A stretch of 30,330 nt of DNA from Opitutia bacterium (GTDB lineage Bacteria > Verrucomicrobiota > Verrucomicrobiae > Opitutales > Opitutaceae): positions 1 to 30,330 of the forward strand of contig CANEVO010000049.1 of assembly GCA_947442255.1 (NCBI GenBank). Reading direction: 5' to 3'. The number at the start of each line of letters is the position of its first letter. The first letter of the stretch is position 1. Below the pieces are notes generated by a model. It saw only the letters and a list, made by a program, of their open reading frames with translations, was not told where the DNA came from and did no database searches. The position numbers were made by a program, and so were the translations under genes. Of the stretch, positions 16,346-25,383 are shown one piece after another.

Positions 16346-16472
16346 GGCGGCAGGGGTACGGGGTTGCGTCGCAAGAGCCGGAGTTAGAACCGCGTCCCGA
16401 CGCCCGGCAAGTCCCGGTGCGACTTATCGCCGCCGCGGGCTTGTCTCAGTTTTCTGCCACGGGAGGCGGTTG

Positions 16473-16532
16473 GTAGTTCCGCCTTCAGGCGGAAGGAGGA
16501 TCCGATCAAATTCCGCTTAAAAGCGAAACTAC
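16473..16532. repeat. REP-like hairpin pair, TTCCGCC-TTCA subfamily
   Basis: 16473-16494 has foot GTAG, stem TTCCGCC/GGCGGAA and loop TTCA. 16511-16532 is inverted, with stem TTCCGCTT/AAGCGAAA (one mismatch) and foot CTAC. The pair is in the 295-bp gap between divergent genes and recurs at 28211-28271. Confidence 0.85.
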
Positions 16533-16640
16533 GAACAGGTGCCCGGCGGGAGCCGCACGAAAGTGAAACGCCCCCACCACCCCGGCGACCTGATGCTTCG
16601 CACTTGTCTGCGCGGGCCGACACCGGAACATCCCTCCTAA

Positions 16641-17081
16641 ATGCCTCTGCTTTCCATCGATCAACCGCTCATTCCTCTGGCCGGCGGTATTCTCATCGGT
16701 CTTGGCACCCTGCTCGGTGCCGGCGCCAGCGGCGTGCCGCCGGGGATCTCCGGGCTGTGCAGTGAAATTCTCCGGGCCCAGAAAAACGCAGCCGGCTGGC
16801 GACTCGTGTTTGTCGCCGGCATGATCGCCGGCGGTCTCCTGGTCTTTCGGCTTTCGCCGGCCGCAAGCGTTTATCGTCCGTCCGGATCACTGTTGCTGAT
16901 GATCGTGGCCGGCCTGCTCGTCGGCGTGGGGACCCGCGTGGGAGGCGGCTGCACCAGCGGCCACGGCGTCTGTGGCATCGGACTCGGGTCAAAGCGAGGC
17001 TTCGCCGGCACGCTGCTCTTCATGGGCGCGGCCATGGTCACCGTCTTCGTGGTCCGCCAAATCGGAGGCGCCACCCCATGA
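16641..17081 (+). CDS. YeeE/YedE family membrane protein, first half
   Basis: 146 residues with about four transmembrane segments. Conserved family features are GASGVPPGISGLC with Cys40 and the signature GGGCTSGHGVCGIG with Cys104 and Cys111. In the full-length relative TsuA, conserved cysteines lining the channel relay thiosulfate across the membrane; here the fold is split over two genes. The stop codon overlaps the start of the next gene (ATGA at 17078-17081), so the two halves are translationally coupled and probably form one complex. The substrate is probably a sulfur compound, inferred from the family only. Confidence 0.87.
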   Translation: MPLLSIDQPLIPLAGGILIGLGTLLGAGASGVPPGISGLCSEILRAQKNAAGWRLVFVAGMIAGGLLVFRLSPAASVYRPSGSLLLMIVAGLLVGVGTRVGGGCTSGHGVCGIGLGSKRGFAGTLLFMGAAMVTVFVVRQIGGATP

Positions 17082-17506
17082 TCCATTTTTTCACGCTCCT
17101 CTTCGCGGGCGCCCTCTTCGGCGCCGGACTCGGTCTCTCCGGCATGACGGATCCATCGCGGGTAATTGGCTTTCTGGACGTGACCCGCAACTGGGACCCG
17201 TCGCTGGCCCTCGTGATGGGCGGGGCCGTCGTCAGCTTCGGCCTCGGTCTCGTTCTCTGGCGTCGCCAGAGCGGCGGCCAGGGATGGTTTGGCCACGTGT
17301 TGCCCAAGGCAGATTCCTCGCCACTCGACCGCCCGCTGGTCCTCGGCAGCATCGTCTTCGGAATCGGCTGGGGACTGAGCGGATTCTGTCCGGGTCCGGC
17401 GATCGTCAACTTCGGTGCGCTGCGCCCTGAAGCGCTCGCTTTCGCGCCGGCGATGGCGGTGGGGATGATCCTCGCCCGCGTGGTGTTCGGCGCGGATCGC
17501 GATTGA
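17078..17506 (+). CDS. YeeE/YedE family membrane protein, second half
   Basis: 142 residues. The repeated half-motifs are GAGLGLSGMTDPSRVIGFLD (15-34) and GIGWGLSGFCPGPAIVNFG (95-113), with Cys104 in the GFCPGPA loop. Three to four transmembrane segments are visible. It starts within the stop of the preceding gene and is the partner half of a two-gene transporter, similar in layout to proteins annotated PmpA/PmpB. No sulfur-metabolism gene is adjacent. Confidence 0.87.
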   Translation: MIHFFTLLFAGALFGAGLGLSGMTDPSRVIGFLDVTRNWDPSLALVMGGAVVSFGLGLVLWRRQSGGQGWFGHVLPKADSSPLDRPLVLGSIVFGIGWGLSGFCPGPAIVNFGALRPEALAFAPAMAVGMILARVVFGADRD

Positions 17507-17552
17507 TCCGGGATCTGACGGAGACGCCGGAGACCATGCCGGACGGTGAGTT

Positions 17553-17635
17553 GTGGCTGCGAGCGTCAGCGAGTGGCCGGAGTGTGCTTCGCCCGATCGC
17601 TTTTCAATCACATGGCCACGAGTGCCAGCGAGTGG
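17553..17635 (+). repeat. Two same-orientation REP-like hairpins, GCGAGTGG subfamily
   Basis: 17553-17576 (foot GTGG) and 17612-17635 (foot ATGG) share the 3' half AGCGAGTGG. The second folds as CCAC/GTGG with an inner CGC-like stem and a bulge. Related copies are at 20277-20300 and 22006-22070, and degenerate ones at 24806-24880. Confidence 0.7.
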
Positions 17636-17673
17636 AGGACAGGGCTGCGCTCGCCGGCAGTCCCAAATTGACA

Positions 17674-17699
17674 AGGGCCGGCGCAGGCGCCGGCCCTAC
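17674..17699 (-). repeat. REP-like hairpin overlapping the manC stop codon
   Basis: Perfect 11-bp arms AGGGCCGGCGC (17674-17684) and GCGCCGGCCCT (17687-17697) have a 2-nt loop. On the minus strand the element is preceded by GTAG, and the TAG in that foot is the stop codon of manC (17696-17698). There is no T-tract, so it is not a classical intrinsic terminator, although it could stabilise the 3' end of the manC mRNA. Confidence 0.85.
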
Positions 17700-18763
17700 A
17701 GCAGTGCCTTCGGCAACTGCTGCGTGATCTTCTTGATGTCCTGCACAGCGTCGCGGTGACACACGAGGATCGCATCGGCCGTCTCGACAACGACGAGATC
17801 CTTCACCCCGCAGAGGGCGATCAGCCGTCCATTGCTCAGGGCAATGTTGTTAGTCGCATCGTTCGTCAGCACGGCGCCGCGGACTGTGTTGCCCGCGGCG
17901 TCCATCGGGAGGTGCTTCGGCAACGCGGTCCACAGGCCCACGTCGTCCCAGTCGAATTCGGTCAGCAGCATTTCGACCGCCCTCGCCTTTTCCATGATCG
18001 CGTAGTCGACCGAAACCTTCGGCAGACCGATGAAATTCTTCGCCAGGTACGACTCGGTTTCCCGTCCACCGGGGAAGCTCCGCACAAACGCAGCCAGTTC
18101 GGGGGCGTTACGTTCCGCCTCGGCCAGAAACACGCCGACGCGCCAGAAGAACATCCCGGCGTTCCACGCAAAGCGGCCGCTGTCGACGTACTGCTTTGCG
18201 GTCGCGAGGTCGGGCTTCTCGACGAAGCGCTTCACCACGCGGACCACGCCGCCCGTGCCCGTCGCCACTGTGTCGCCCATTTCAAGGTAACCAAAACCCG
18301 TGGCCGGATGGTCGGGCTTGATGCCGATCGTCAGGATCGCGTTTCCGGTCCCGGCCCGCGTCAACGCCGCACCCAACTGCCGCCCAAAGGCCGCCGTGTC
18401 CGCGATGAACGCGTCCGCCGGCAGCAGCGCCAACGTGGCGTCATCGCCGCCCCGCGACCGCACCAAGGCGGTGGCCAGCGCGGCGGCCGGGGCCGTGTCC
18501 CGTTTGGCGGGCTCGGCAATAATCTGCTGAGGCGGAAGAATCCCCACGAGCGCTTCCCGGGCCGACGCGAGTTGCGTGACATTCGTCAGGACAAAAATGT
18601 TGTCCGCCGGCACCGTCGTCTGCGCCCGGCGGACCGTTTCCTCGAGGAGCGTCCGTTCCGAGAACAGCTTCAACAGGTGCTTGGGCGTCTGGGTCCGGCT
18701 CATCGGCCAGAAACGCTCGCCGCTGCCACCGGCCATGATGCAGGCAAAGTGAGAGGAAGTCAT
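17696..18763 (-). CDS. manC: Mannose-1-phosphate guanylyltransferase
   Basis: 355 residues from ATG 18763 (MTSSHFACIMAGGSGERFWPMSR). The nucleotidyltransferase signature is GGSGERFWP (12-20), with the following Lys in TPKHLLKLF; VKRFVEKPD and RFAWNAGMFFWR are also family-typical. It makes GDP-mannose from mannose-1-phosphate and GTP for polysaccharide or glycan synthesis. The length is that of the single-domain enzyme, without the C-terminal phosphomannose isomerase of bifunctional proteins. The frame is open upstream to 19510, but that extension is antisense-like and crosses a repeat. The stop codon lies within a REP foot. Confidence 0.93.
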   Translation of the reverse strand: MTSSHFACIMAGGSGERFWPMSRTQTPKHLLKLFSERTLLEETVRRAQTTVPADNIFVLTNVTQLASAREALVGILPPQQIIAEPAKRDTAPAAALATALVRSRGGDDATLALLPADAFIADTAAFGRQLGAALTRAGTGNAILTIGIKPDHPATGFGYLEMGDTVATGTGGVVRVVKRFVEKPDLATAKQYVDSGRFAWNAGMFFWRVGVFLAEAERNAPELAAFVRSFPGGRETESYLAKNFIGLPKVSVDYAIMEKARAVEMLLTEFDWDDVGLWTALPKHLPMDAAGNTVRGAVLTNDATNNIALSNGRLIALCGVKDLVVVETADAILVCHRDAVQDIKKITQQLPKALL

Positions 18764-18769
18764 ATTTGA

Positions 18770-18907
18770 ATTTTCGATTTTGGATTCTCGATTTTCGATT
18801 GGGGAATTCCGATCCCAAAAATGGTGCGAGATCCAGGCGGCCCAATCCGCGTCAGCCCTGCCCGGGGCATTTCCCGAATCGAAAATCGAGAATCCAAAAT
18901 CTAAAAT
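18770..18907. repeat. Long inverted repeat of GATTTT/AAAATC type
   Basis: 31-nt arms at 18770-18800 and 18877-18907 (the latter begins AATCGAAAATCGAGAATCC) match with one difference across a 76-nt spacer. The repeat fills almost the whole gap between manC and the MDR gene and is much more A/T-rich than its surroundings. It looks like an inserted dispersed repeat. Confidence 0.9.
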
Positions 18908-19899
18908 TACAACGTCACCACAATCTTCCCGAACTGCCCGCCCTGCTCCATCAGCGCGAAGGCTTCGCCGGCCCGGTCGATGGAAAACACGTCGCTGACC
19001 ACGGGTCGGATCCGCTGGGCGGCCACCAACGCCAGCATCGCGGCCCAGTCCGCTGGCGAACCCATGGTCGTGCCGAGCAGGGTCAGTTGCCGCCAGAAGA
19101 CCTTGCGCATCGGCAGCACCGGCGGATTGCCCCGCGTCGCACCGAAGAACACCACGCGCCCGCCAAGCGCAGCGATGTCGAGGAGGCTTTCGAAACCCGC
19201 TCCGCCGGCGCTGTCCACGATGACGTCGAACAGGCCGGGCGATTTCGCCAGACCCGCGTTCCAGCCCTCGGTCGTGTAGTTGAATCCACCCTTCGCCCCC
19301 AACGCCACGGCCCGGGCGATCTTGTCCGCGGAGCTGGACGTCACCCAGACCTCGGCTCCGGCGGCAACGGCAAATTGGAGTGCGAAAAGCGCGACGCCCC
19401 CGCCGATGCCGCTGATCAGCACGCGTTCGCCCGGCTGAACCCGCGCCCGCGTCATCACGGCCCGATAGGCGGTCAGGCCCGCGAGCGGCAGCGCCGCTGC
19501 CTCTTCCCAAGTCAGGTGTTCTGGCTTGGCCGAGAGCTGCACCGCAGGAACCGCAATTTGCTGCGCGAGCGTGCCGTCACGCGGCAAACCGAGAATCGAG
19601 AACTGCGGGCCCGCCGCCGCCTCCCGATCGCCCCAGCCGAAACTGGGATTGATGATCACCTCCCGGCCCCGCCAGGCCGGGTCCACACCTGCTCCAAGTT
19701 CCGTTACGATTCCAGCGCCATCGGATCCCGGGGTGCACGGCCACTTCAAACCCGCGTACTGCCCGGCCTTGATCCAGACGTCGCGATGATTCAACGCCGC
19801 TGCGCGCACGTTGACGACCACTTCGCCAGGTGCTGGGCGCGGATCGGGAACGTCGACCACGCCGAGCTGATGAACAGCGGAAAATTGAACAGCGCGCAT
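18907..19899 (-). CDS. Zinc-type MDR dehydrogenase family protein (quinone oxidoreductase-like)
   Basis: 330 residues from ATG 19899 (MRAVQFSAVHQLGVVDVPDP). The MDR fold is shown by ALNHRDVWIKAGQY, PGSDGAGIVTELG, the nucleotide-binding segment ERVLISGIGGGVALFALQFA and DVIVDSAGG. The structural-zinc cysteine cluster is absent and the catalytic-zinc positions are not the usual Cys/His, so it is likely a zinc-free NAD(P)H reductase acting on quinones, enones or similar compounds. An upstream ATG at 19965 would add 22 residues with no family support. Two copies of a palindromic site lie 152-262 bp upstream. Confidence 0.85.
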   Translation of the reverse strand: MRAVQFSAVHQLGVVDVPDPRPAPGEVVVNVRAAALNHRDVWIKAGQYAGLKWPCTPGSDGAGIVTELGAGVDPAWRGREVIINPSFGWGDREAAAGPQFSILGLPRDGTLAQQIAVPAVQLSAKPEHLTWEEAAALPLAGLTAYRAVMTRARVQPGERVLISGIGGGVALFALQFAVAAGAEVWVTSSSADKIARAVALGAKGGFNYTTEGWNAGLAKSPGLFDVIVDSAGGAGFESLLDIAALGGRVVFFGATRGNPPVLPMRKVFWRQLTLLGTTMGSPADWAAMLALVAAQRIRPVVSDVFSIDRAGEAFALMEQGGQFGKIVVTL

Positions 19900-20050
19900 G
19901 ATGGGTTTACCGGCCGGACAAGTGACGCCCCGCTCCGCCGGAAGCAAGTTTCCCTCGCCCCCCACAAGTCAACCGACCTCCACCCCACGAAGCGCCCCCA
20001 GATCCCCACGCCCCGATCCTTACGCCCCGCAAACCGCGCCCAAGCCGACG

Positions 20051-20161
20051 TGTAACGTATTACGTTACATTCAGCGCGACGCCGGAACAGCACGCCCCTT
20101 CGGGAGTTGGAGTCGTTCGTGGTCCGGCCACGGTGCGTGCTTCGTAACGTATTACGTTACA
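20051..20161. promoter_or_regulatory. Duplicated 17-19 nt palindrome (possible operator pair)
   Basis: 20051-20069 reads TGTAACGTATTACGTTACA, a perfect inverted repeat around a single central T. 20144-20160 repeats its inner 17 nt, and the base at 20161 also matches. The centres are 92 bp apart. Both lie in the 462-bp gap upstream of the MDR gene (start 19899), which holds no gene that I can support. A dimeric regulator could bind such sites, but a paired repeat element is also possible. Confidence 0.55.
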
Positions 20162-20276
20162 AACCTGCCTTGGGCGCTGGGTGGGAGGAGGAGTTGGTCG
20201 GAGCCATTCGGTTGCACCGCGAAGGAGAAGCGCGCTCCGCGCGGTGCTTTCGCCCGTCACCGATCGATGAACCGCG

Positions 20277-20300
20277 CCACTCGCTCACGCTCGCAGCCAC
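20277..20300 (-). repeat. REP-like hairpin, GCGAGTGG subfamily
   Basis: On the minus strand the foot is GTGG followed by CTGCGAGC, GTGA and GCGAGTGG. It is the same type as the copy at 17553-17576 and lies downstream of the Old Yellow Enzyme gene. Confidence 0.65.
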
Positions 20301-20361
20301 GGCACACTGCCGGCTAGGGAAACCGGGCCCGGCCCATGGTGGGCGTGCGCGACACTCCCGC

Positions 20362-21627
<1,266 letters not shown>

Positions 21628-21642
21628 TCAAGCCCGGCACGA

Positions 21643-21936
21643 TCAATTCAACAAACCCGAATACTCGCGATGACGGTCGATGAACTTCGCCACGTAGGAA
21701 CAGGCCGGCACGACCCGTTGCTTCCGCTCGCGGGCGAAATCGAGCCCGGCTCGCACCAGGGCCTCGGCCACGCCGCGGCCGCGCAGTTCGGGCGGCACAA
21801 ACGTATGCGTGAAAACCAAGGCGTCGTTTTCCTCCACGTAGTCCGCCACCGAGAGATAGCCGTCGACCTCCGCCTCGAACCGATTCTCGTCGACATTGTG
21901 TCGTACTGGTACGGCCGGCTTTTGGTCTGTGCTCAT
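21643..21936 (-). CDS. Small GNAT-like N-acetyltransferase (YjdJ/COG2388 type)
   Basis: 97 residues from ATG 21936. The minimal GNAT fold is seen in ALVFTHTFVPPELRGRGVAEALVRAGL: a beta strand, then the acetyl-CoA pyrophosphate loop RGRGVA (52-57) and its helix. A short C-terminal part ends VAKFIDRHREYSG. The length is typical of the small YjdJ-like subfamily, whose acceptor substrate is unknown. An earlier ATG at 21984 would add 16 unsupported residues. It stands alone between repeat-bearing gaps. Confidence 0.87.
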   Translation of the reverse strand: MSTDQKPAVPVRHNVDENRFEAEVDGYLSVADYVEENDALVFTHTFVPPELRGRGVAEALVRAGLDFARERKQRVVPACSYVAKFIDRHREYSGLLN

Positions 21937-22005
21937 GGTCGGCGTGCTGGGTCGAACGTTGCGCGAGGACGCCCCCGATGACAAGTGGCCTCAGGTTTTG
22001 GAAGC

Positions 22006-22070
22006 GTAGCCACGAACGCCAGCGAATGGATCGGCGGGCGATCCATCCACTCGCTGGCGCTCGTGGCTAC
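22006..22070. repeat. REP-like hairpin pair, CCACGAGC-GCCA subfamily
   Basis: 22006-22029 has foot GTAG followed by a bulged hairpin (CCAC/GTGG-like outer stem, CGC/GCG inner stem). 22047-22070 is the inverted partner, nearly identical, with foot CTAC. The pair lies just after murJ. Confidence 0.8.
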
Positions 22071-22092
22071 CACCGCATCGCGGTTCCCCGGC

Positions 22093-23661
22093 TCAGCCCT
22101 TCGCGCCACCAAAACGGCCGCGCAGCCGGACGAACAGCGCCTCGAGATCGTCGCGACCCTCGACGCGCAGGGCCCAAAGCAGGCCCGCGTACACGGCCAC
22201 GCCGACCGGGATCAGCCCAAAGAGCGTCACGACATCCCCGATCCGGCCCGCCAGTCCCAGCCGCGGCAACGCCCACCACCCGCCCGCCACCGCGGCGGAC
22301 ATGACTACGGTCGCGAGAAGCACCTTGCCCACGCTGCGCCACAAGGAGGCGAACGCCATTTCCGGCCGCCGCCGGACGAGAGCATATTGCAACATCAGCG
22401 TCTGCACGACGATCGCCACGGTGCTGGCGATCACCAAGCCGCGGGCACCGAGCTCATCCTTGAGCGCCAAAGTGAGCACGAGGTTGATCACAAAGCTGAT
22501 GGCCGCGATTTTGACCGGCGTCCTCGTGTCCCGCAGGGCGTAGAACGACCGGATGGTCAGCGTGGTCATCGAGAAGAACGGCATGCCCAGCGCAAAGAGT
22601 GCGAGGAGGGGCGCCATCAGGCTCGTCTGGCTGGCGGAAAATTCCCCCCGTTCGAAGAGCAGCCGCACGATCGGCTCGCTTAGCACCGCCAGACCGGCCG
22701 CCGCGGGGATGTTGATCACCAAAATCAGGCGGAGTCCTTTGCGATAGTCGGCCGCCATCGCGGCGAAATCCCGGGCCACGGCATGACGCGCCAGCAGCGG
22801 GTAGATCACCGTGGCGACCGCGATCGCGAAGACTCCAATCGGAAGCTCCATCAGCCGGTTGGCGAAGAACAACGCCGAGGCTGCGGAGCGCTCGAGCGAG
22901 AATGCGATCAACCGGGAGACGTAGATATTGATCTGATAGATCGCGACGCCGAAGAGGGAAGGCGCCATGAGCGCGGCGATCTCGTTGACCGCCGCCGTGC
23001 GCCTGAGATCGAGGCGCGGGCGCCAGCCTTCGCGCATCAAGGCCCAGGCGGGCACGGCCATCTGGAAAAAACCGCCGACCAGGACGCCGGCGCAGAGCCA
23101 GTGCATCCGCGCGAGGTCACTGGCGTCGGTCCGGGCCACGGCGAGCACGAGCGATCCAATCATCGCGACGTTAAGCCAGATCGGCGACAGCGCCGGCTCG
23201 GTGAACCGACCGAGGACATTGAGGGCGGCGCCCAACACGGCCGCGACGCAGACGAAAGCCAGGTACGGAAACAGCACCAGACTGAGGTGCGCGACGAGGT
23301 GCCAGTCATGGTTCTCGAAGGCGAACTGCTGCGACTGCGACAACGCGAGCATCGCGAGCGCCACGAGGCCGAAGGTCACGGCCGCCAGCCAGGTGGTGAT
23401 GTTGCTCAGGAGCGCAAACGCCCCGGGCTTCTGCCGCGCCGCCAGTTCCTCCTGTAGTTTCGGAACGAAGGCGGCGGTCAAGGCGCCCTCCCCCAACAGC
23501 CGGCGAAATAGATTCGGAAGGCTGAAGGCGGTGACGAACGCATCCTGCAATCCCCCGAGCCCAAACACCGCCGCACTGAACGTGTCACGCGCGAGGCCGA
23601 GGACCCGCGAGGCGATCGTCAGCAGCGAGACGATGCCGATGTTCTGCAGTTTCTTCGACAC
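22093..23661 (-). CDS. murJ: Lipid II flippase MurJ
   Basis: 522 residues with a MOP/MVF fold, about 14 hydrophobic segments. Positions matching functional residues of E. coli MurJ are visible: Arg25 in LGLARD, Asp40 in LQDAFVTAF and Arg53 in LPNLFRRLLGEGAL. It moves lipid-linked peptidoglycan precursor to the outer face of the inner membrane, so the organism makes peptidoglycan by the usual route. It is the last gene of a compact same-strand group with the membrane protein at 23713-24387 and the fmdB-like gene at 24394-24735. Confidence 0.95.
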   Translation of the reverse strand: MSKKLQNIGIVSLLTIASRVLGLARDTFSAAVFGLGGLQDAFVTAFSLPNLFRRLLGEGALTAAFVPKLQEELAARQKPGAFALLSNITTWLAAVTFGLVALAMLALSQSQQFAFENHDWHLVAHLSLVLFPYLAFVCVAAVLGAALNVLGRFTEPALSPIWLNVAMIGSLVLAVARTDASDLARMHWLCAGVLVGGFFQMAVPAWALMREGWRPRLDLRRTAAVNEIAALMAPSLFGVAIYQINIYVSRLIAFSLERSAASALFFANRLMELPIGVFAIAVATVIYPLLARHAVARDFAAMAADYRKGLRLILVINIPAAAGLAVLSEPIVRLLFERGEFSASQTSLMAPLLALFALGMPFFSMTTLTIRSFYALRDTRTPVKIAAISFVINLVLTLALKDELGARGLVIASTVAIVVQTLMLQYALVRRRPEMAFASLWRSVGKVLLATVVMSAAVAGGWWALPRLGLAGRIGDVVTLFGLIPVGVAVYAGLLWALRVEGRDDLEALFVRLRGRFGGAKG

Positions 23662-23712
23662 GGGCGGTTTTCCGCTCCGCGGAAAAATTATCGGGCGAAC
23701 GGGGTCCGGAGC

Positions 23713-24387
23713 TTAGGGCATCGTCAGCGTGAGGGTGTTTCCCTCGATCGCGACGTTGGCCAGTTTCGGCCAGGCGGCGGCCAAATCCTCGGGGATGGAC
23801 TGCGAGTCGATGAACTGGCTGCGCACGTAGCCGGCCACGAACGGCAGCCGGTGCAAGGGACATGAACCCAGGTACATGCTTTCGGGATCGAAGACGAAGC
23901 GATCGCCCTGCTTCGCAAACTTGCCCTGGGCCACCACGGTCAGCTTCTGGCTGAGTCCGGCGGCGTTGACAGTAACGGGCACGGCAATCTGGAGCGAACC
24001 GTTGTGAATTCGAAAATTCGGCGTGTCCGTCGCCAAGGTGCCGGCGGCTGGCGGCGGGGCCTCGCCCGGCTTGGCCGCGGGGGTGGGAGCCGCTGGCGCG
24101 GCCACGAGCGTGTTCAGTTCTTCCTCGATCACGCTGATCGACTGGCCTTGCGCGAAGGCCGCACGCTTCGCGGGGGCCTGCCGGGCCTTCCCGGCCTCGC
24201 GGCCGCCCTCGAGATAGTAGACGGCACCGGCCTCTGGCTCCTTGGGCATTTCCTTCGCCACGACGACAGGCTTGAGCATCAACAGCGCGGCGCTGAGGAC
24301 GATCCCCAGGCCAAGGCTGAGGAAGATACCGAGGATGATTTCAGACCAGCTCGGACCATGGGTTGCGCGGTCGATTTTCTTGCTCAT
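23713..24387 (-). CDS. Single-pass membrane protein of unknown function
   Basis: 224 residues. A cytoplasmic N-terminus of about 15 residues precedes a transmembrane segment at about 16-38 (IILGIFLSLGLGIVLSAALLML). A Pro/Ala-rich linker follows (about 94-115), then a beta-rich C-terminal domain of about 110 residues containing GSCPLHRLPFVAGYVRSQF. No catalytic motif is recognised. It lies 6 bp after the fmdB-like gene and 51 bp before murJ, so it is probably co-transcribed with both. The operon position hints at an envelope role, but that is inference. Confidence 0.8.
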   Translation of the reverse strand: MSKKIDRATHGPSWSEIILGIFLSLGLGIVLSAALLMLKPVVVAKEMPKEPEAGAVYYLEGGREAGKARQAPAKRAAFAQGQSISVIEEELNTLVAAPAAPTPAAKPGEAPPPAAGTLATDTPNFRIHNGSLQIAVPVTVNAAGLSQKLTVVAQGKFAKQGDRFVFDPESMYLGSCPLHRLPFVAGYVRSQFIDSQSIPEDLAAAWPKLANVAIEGNTLTLTMP

Positions 24388-24393
24388 GGAAAA

Positions 24394-24735
24394 TTATTTC
24401 TTTTTCGCGTCCGAGCGCGACTTCGTGGGGGTCGGCGCGGGCGCGGGCTTCGCCGGGGCGGCCGGGGTGCTTTCCGCGGCGGGTTTGGCGGCCTTCGGTT
24501 CACTCGTCACCGTGGCACTCGGAGTCTTCGAATCATCCGGCTTCCCGGACTTCGTCTTGTAGTCCGTGATATAGAAACCGGAACCCTTGAAAATGAGCCC
24601 GGCTCCGGCGCCCACGAGGCGCTTCAGTCCGTTCTTGCCGCACTTCGGGCATTTTTTGAGCAGCGGATCGCTCATGGACTGAAAGTGATCGAATTCGTGG
24701 CCGCACTTTTGGCAGGCGTACTCGTAGGTCGGCAT
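24394..24735 (-). CDS. FmdB-type zinc ribbon protein
   Basis: 113 residues from ATG 24735 (MPTYEYACQKCGHEFDHFQS). The zinc ribbon has Cys8/Cys11 and Cys29/Cys32. The second half is a Lys/Ala/Pro-rich low-complexity tail (SEPKAAKPAAESTPAAPA) ending in DAKKK, common in FmdB proteins. The family is proposed to be regulatory, but its function is not established. It is the first gene of the group leading to murJ. The open frame upstream to 24879 covers a repeat-bearing gap and is rejected. Confidence 0.9.
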   Translation of the reverse strand: MPTYEYACQKCGHEFDHFQSMSDPLLKKCPKCGKNGLKRLVGAGAGLIFKGSGFYITDYKTKSGKPDDSKTPSATVTSEPKAAKPAAESTPAAPAKPAPAPTPTKSRSDAKKK

Positions 24736-24805
24736 GGGTCGCGAACCCGTGTTATGGGAACGCTGCTGGAGGTTGGCGAGAGCGGAGTATCGCCCGGGCG
24801 CGTCC

Positions 24806-24880
24806 GAGGCCGCGAGCATGAGCGAGTGGGAGTGACCGAAACGACTGGCGGAATGTTGCGCCACCACTCGCTCAGCCACG
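24806..24880. repeat. Degenerate REP-like hairpin pair, GCGAGTGG subfamily
   Basis: 24806-24829 ends AGCGAGTGG. 24864-24880 is an inverted, shortened counterpart (CCACTCGCTCAGCCACG). Pairing is poorer than in other copies, so this is called with lower certainty. Confidence 0.5.
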
Positions 24881-24927
24881 GATTGTTTCGTGGCTTCCTG
24901 GCTTCAGGTTCAATCCCGATCCATTTT

Positions 24928-25050
24928 ACAGAAGGCCAATCCAAGTTCGGTCCAAGACAGTCCACATTGATCGGACCTTGGATGGACCTTGGTTTGACCT
25001 TCTGTGCCAAGCCGGGGGCTCAATCCGGCTCACGCGAAGCCGCGAAGAGC
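24928..25050. repeat. Second, inverted copy of the composite dispersed repeat
   Basis: An inverted repeat with outer arms at 24928-24945 (ACAGAAGGCCAATCCAAG) and 24977-25005 (ends TTGACCTTCTGT) is followed 21 bp later by a GCGAAG 8-mer block at 25027-25050. It mirrors 5888-6050 but has one 8-mer unit fewer. Confidence 0.7.
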
Positions 25051-25065
25051 GCGAAGCGCGGAGAA

Positions 25066-25296
25066 TTTTGGACCGCGGATGCCGCGGATACCAAACCAAG
25101 GCATCGGATGGATGGGCCAGCATCGGTCCGCGGTGCGGACCAGCGCTGGCACATTCGGGCTAGGGCGGATTCAGATGCGACAGGGTCGCCCGATCCGCCG
25201 GTCCCGATCGAAGCGACCAGGCGCCTCGCGCCGCCGATTGCTTCGATCATCTGGATCGAGGCCTTTATCCGCGAGCTCCGCGTCATCCGCGGTCCA
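25066..25296. repeat. Inverted repeat of ACCGCGGAT type
   Basis: TGGACCGCGGATGCCGCGGA at about 25069-25088 and the reverse complement of 25266-25296 (starts TGGACCGCGGATGACGCGGA) match closely, with an insertion in the second arm. Together with the repeats at 24806-25050 this fills the 648-bp gap 24736-25383, which contains no gene that I can support. Confidence 0.6.
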
Positions 25297-25383
25297 CCTG
25301 CCTGGGGCCAGACTCCTTCGACGCGAAATCGGTCGGTTTCTTCCTTCATCCCATCCGCAACTTCGCTTTCACTTCGCCCCGTC

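Noticed and set aside
17674..17699. Intrinsic terminator of manC
   Set aside because: The stem is strong, but there is no T-tract and the GTAG foot places it with the REP-like elements. A role in mRNA 3' stability remains possible.
18764..19510. Upstream extension of manC
   Set aside because: It crosses the 18770-18907 inverted repeat and overlaps the MDR gene in another frame. The nucleotidyltransferase N-terminus begins at 18763.
24004..25383. Upstream extension of the ispA frame to about 762 codons
   Set aside because: The extension runs antisense through the fmdB-like and membrane-protein genes and across dispersed repeats. Family N-termini support the ATG at 25384.
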